This document shows, piece after piece, positions 61,440 to 64,000 of a stretch of 64,000 bases of DNA; positions within the stretch are counted from its first letter, which is position 1; each line of letters begins with the position of its first letter. This DNA is from Chimonanthus salicifolius (lineage: Eukaryota; Streptophyta; Magnoliopsida; Laurales; Calycanthaceae): NCBI GenBank assembly GCA_013350335.1, contig CM023537.1:8547438-8611437 (forward strand), in the 5' to 3' direction. The translations under genes were made by a program, and so were the position numbers. The notes below the pieces were generated by a model. The model did no database searches, was not told the DNA's origin, and worked only from the letters and a program-made list of their open reading frames with translations.

Positions 61440-61588
61440 ACTTAGAACTCTTGATGAAGTGCGATGTTACGGGTTCGAGTCCCTATGGCCTAACTTTGGT
61501 AGTGCTTTATGAATAGTGGATTCATTCATAGGGGTTTTAGTAAGACTATGTCTGAGTTTTCCATGCTAATCCAAAAAAAAAAAAATAT
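61440..61588 (+). mobile_element. tRNA-derived SINE
   Basis: Box B CGGGTTCGAGTCCC is followed by TATGGCCTAACTTTGGTAG and GAGTTTTCCATGCTAATCC with poly-A, the same family as 43143-43304. Confidence 0.75.
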
Positions 61589-61749
61589 TATGAAAAGTCA
61601 AGGTAAAAGAAAAAAAATAGTTTGAAAAGATCTTTAGTTCAAACTTCAAATCGAGTTAGGAGGAAAAGTAGGTGATCACCTCACCTGTTCCTATAATCCT
61701 ATTACGTTATTTCGACTCTGAATGTGTTGGGTCCCAATTTTTTTTTTAA

Positions 61750-63112
61750 ATTTTACATAGACTTGAATTGAAATATTCAATAGTCAATGATTTCATTAAA
61801 AAAATTATATAGTTTTGATCTATTTTTTTAGTGTTTTCATTTGGATTCTGAGCAGTGAGTGAGATATAAATTTTTTTATAAAACAATAACAAGGAAAAAC
61901 CCTTATCGTTAATAATATTTAAAACAATTTAAAATTTATAATATAATTAAACTAAAACATAAAAATGCATAAATTAAATTATAATTCAAATACATGTTCC
62001 TTTTACAAAAAAAGGGTGATAGTACAAATCAATTTTAGCAAACTTTAAAGCCGTATGTATGTATTCTATAAGAAGATCTTGAAGCTCATATAATGCTATG
62101 AGTTGTAAAGGAACTTGGTCTTGATTGTATCTAATTGAGTAAAAATGTTTGAACATTTTCAAAGATTGTCATGAAAATAAGGAGTTCATTAAAAAGAAAA
62201 AAAGGGGTGTCACAAAGTTTATAAACATGTTTCTTATAAGTTATTTTGAGATATATTAATTGCACATTTAATTGATTGGTGACTTAAATAGTCTATATTT
62301 TTATAAAATGAGTATCACCTTTACTCTTTTATCATCTAAAGATACATGGGTGTAGTTCAACGGGTTAACCTCCCACCTCAAGAAGCAAGAGGTGCCAAGT
62401 TCGAGCTCCCATAATCTAACCTGGTGTACCTTAAAGGTAGTGGGTATCGTCCGTAGAAATTTTACGCTGGATTTCCTGTGGTTTTACATGTGTAAATTCA
62501 AAAACAGATACATGAATTTTAGTATAGACTTGAATTGAAATCTTCAATGGTCAATGACTTCACTGAAAAGTAAAGAAGAAAGTTTTATCTATTTTTTCAG
62601 TGCTTTCATTTGAATTTTGAGGAGTGAGTGAGATACTTTTATGTTTACAAAAAAATAGCATTTCTTATTATATATTTTCATTAATTAAGCAATAACGAAT
62701 GAAAACCCTTATCGTTAATAATCTTTAAAACAATTTAAATTTTATAATATAATTCAAATACATGTTCCTTTTTCTAAAATTGATTACATCCATGTCTAAG
62801 TACACACTGAGTGGTTATAATTCCATAAGAAGATCTTGAAGCTCATAGAATGCTTTGAGTTGTAAAGCAACTTGGTATTTATTGTGTCTAATTTGAGTAA
62901 GAATGTTGCATGGACATTTTCAAAGATTATCATGAAAATAAGGAGTTCATTAAAAAGAAATAAAATGGGTGTCACAAAGTTTATAAATATGTTTGGCTCA
63001 TTTCATCATCTTCATCAATTATTTTGAGATAAATTGGACATTTAATTGAGTGAATTAAACAATCTATATTTTATTAAATGAGTTTCATCTTTACTCTTTA
63101 GCATCTAAAGAG
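61750..63112. repeat. Tandem duplication with 766-bp period, SINE between the copies
   Basis: Copy A (about 61750-62339) and copy B (about 62515-63112) share long collinear blocks, for example GACTTGAATTGAAAT, CCCTTATCGTTAATAAT, AAGAAGATCTTGAAGCTCAT and ATAAGGAGTTCATTAAAAAG. They differ by many substitutions and small indels, so the duplication is old. No coding potential is seen. The SINE at 62349-62505 accounts for part of the period. Confidence 0.88.
62349..62505 (+). mobile_element. Intact tRNA-derived SINE with 9-bp target duplication
   Basis: The perfect duplication AGATACATG occurs at 62340-62348 and 62506-62514. The 157-bp element starts GGTGTAGTTCAACGGGTTAA (box A), has box B AAGTTCGAGCTCC, and ends GTGTAAATTCAAAAAC. 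It can serve as the reference copy for the family. Confidence 0.93.
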
Positions 63113-63563
63113 AGATGATTCTAATAAAGATGAGAGAACGTTACCTAAATTGTTACTCTTATTTACAATTATTAGATAACTCATGGGTTAGACGTCATAG
63201 TTGTCGACACTTTATACACTAAATTAAATGATGAATAAATATATTTTTATCGAGAAATTTATAACTTTTTTTTTGCTCCCTCATGTCTCGGGATCAACCT
63301 TGGTGCTATCACCTGACTCATCTGTGCCGGCTGTATGGGCAATGACAATTTGGGCCTCGAGAGATTAGTCTTATTGGATCAATACCTCAGGGATACTCTC
63401 ATTATTAAAAAAAAATAAATAAATAAATAACAAGTTACATATTGAATTAAAATGCATAAATTCCTCCAAAGGTAGCAATGTATTTGGTCTATTAGGTTCA
63501 GATCTGACACCGTTCTGCCTAATCTGATCTGAATTTATTTTGGATGGACTCATATTAAATTAA
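63113..63563. other. Intergenic with a SINE-like remnant
   Basis: At about 63270-63410 the sequence GAGATTAGTCTTATTGG through AGGGATACTCTCATTATT and poly-A resembles the 3' part of the SINE family at 19218. The rest is blank. Confidence 0.5.
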
Positions 63564-63688
63564 GATAATGATCTGTGCACCATGAGTTTCCACCATGTTC
63601 ACCAATTTTAAAAGGAAAAGATCATTTTGTCATCTCTTTTAAAAATGATATACTACGGTAAAAACTCAGAGTACATAGATCATTATCC
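63564..63688. mobile_element. Mutator-like MITE, 125 bp, 9-bp target duplication
   Basis: Inverted ends of about 31 bp begin GATAATGATCTrTGyAC on both sides. The perfect 9-bp flank TTAAATTAA (63555-63563 and 63689-63697) has the length typical of Mutator-type transposition, although its AT-rich content lowers the weight. Confidence 0.75.
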
Positions 63689-63697
63689 TTAAATTAA

Positions 63698-64000
63698 ATG
63701 AATTTATTTACTTTTAAAAATGATATAATTTAAAATTCTATTTTCTTGAGTTTGGTAAAATTTTATGAGATGGAACAGTTAAAAAAAAAAAAACCCAAGG
63801 CAGAAGCAGAGCATGTCCCCCAAGTAACTTTTTTGAATTTGAAACTCAATATCTAATAAAAAAATGGAACCCTAGATATGACAAACTCATGGCCCAAATC
63901 ATGAATGAAGCGAGTTTTGCACCAGTTGATGTCTGTACGTAGGCTTTTCTTCTCGAGTCTGAGATTACAAATAATATTAAATTAAATTAAATTCCCCAAC
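63698..64000. other. Window end, nothing recognised
   Basis: AT-rich intergenic sequence with homopolymer A runs and no supported feature. Confidence 0.6.

Noticed and set aside
62349..62430. tRNA gene
   Set aside because: Box A and box B motifs are present, but there is no full cloverleaf, and a SINE body with target duplication follows. The same applies to the other tRNA-like heads.
1..64000. CRISPR arrays, operons, phage or plasmid systems
   Set aside because: No regularly spaced repeats or prokaryotic genes; all signals are those of a plant nuclear genome.

Overview
This window is nuclear DNA from a flowering plant. It is AT-rich, with intron-rich genes, GT-AG splice sites, TATA boxes and plant-type retroelements (Copia, RNase H-bearing LINEs, TRIM, tRNA-derived SINEs, hAT-like MITEs). 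Protein and intron structure fit a dicot or magnoliid-type angiosperm, but the species cannot be fixed from the sequence. All splice junctions below were read by eye.

Three protein genes are visible. (1) 2723-22534, minus strand: a complete CLC-d-type chloride channel/exchanger. It has 23 exons that join without a frame break into 796 codons, and introns up to 5.2 kb. (2) 35828-41422, plus strand: a three-exon DUF642 secreted cell-wall protein. Its reading frame is broken by four separate one-base insertions, so it is a pseudogene or carries sequence errors. (3) 44855-52635, minus strand: an intact five-exon coiled-coil protein of 509 residues. It has a GC-AG third intron, and its C-terminus holds a KEN motif and a canonical destruction-box-like motif.

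The rest is mobile-element strata. Intron 13 of CLC-d holds a decayed Copia element (4894-9058). It was later hit by a LINE (about 7385-8362) and by a 1,073-bp hAT-type element (5990-7062, perfect 8-bp target duplication). The hAT element carries the C-terminal part of an NDR1/HIN1-like (LEA_2) gene, with a TATA box, telo-boxes and a CT-rich leader upstream of the ORF. Intron 5 holds a complete 331-bp TRIM (20043-20373, 5-bp duplication), inserted in a GC-rich island that looks like a first exon. Intron 2 of the DUF642 gene holds a SINE (14-bp duplication) and another hAT element (8-bp duplication). A MITE family built around the palindrome TATCGGCCGATA recurs at least six times.

The intergenic blocks at 24.9-34.8 kb and 53-64 kb are very AT-rich. 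I see only SINEs, MITEs, Copia scraps and short duplications there, including a 766-bp tandem duplication at 61.7-63.1 kb with a SINE between the copies. There are no rRNA or true tRNA genes, no CRISPR arrays and no prokaryotic features.
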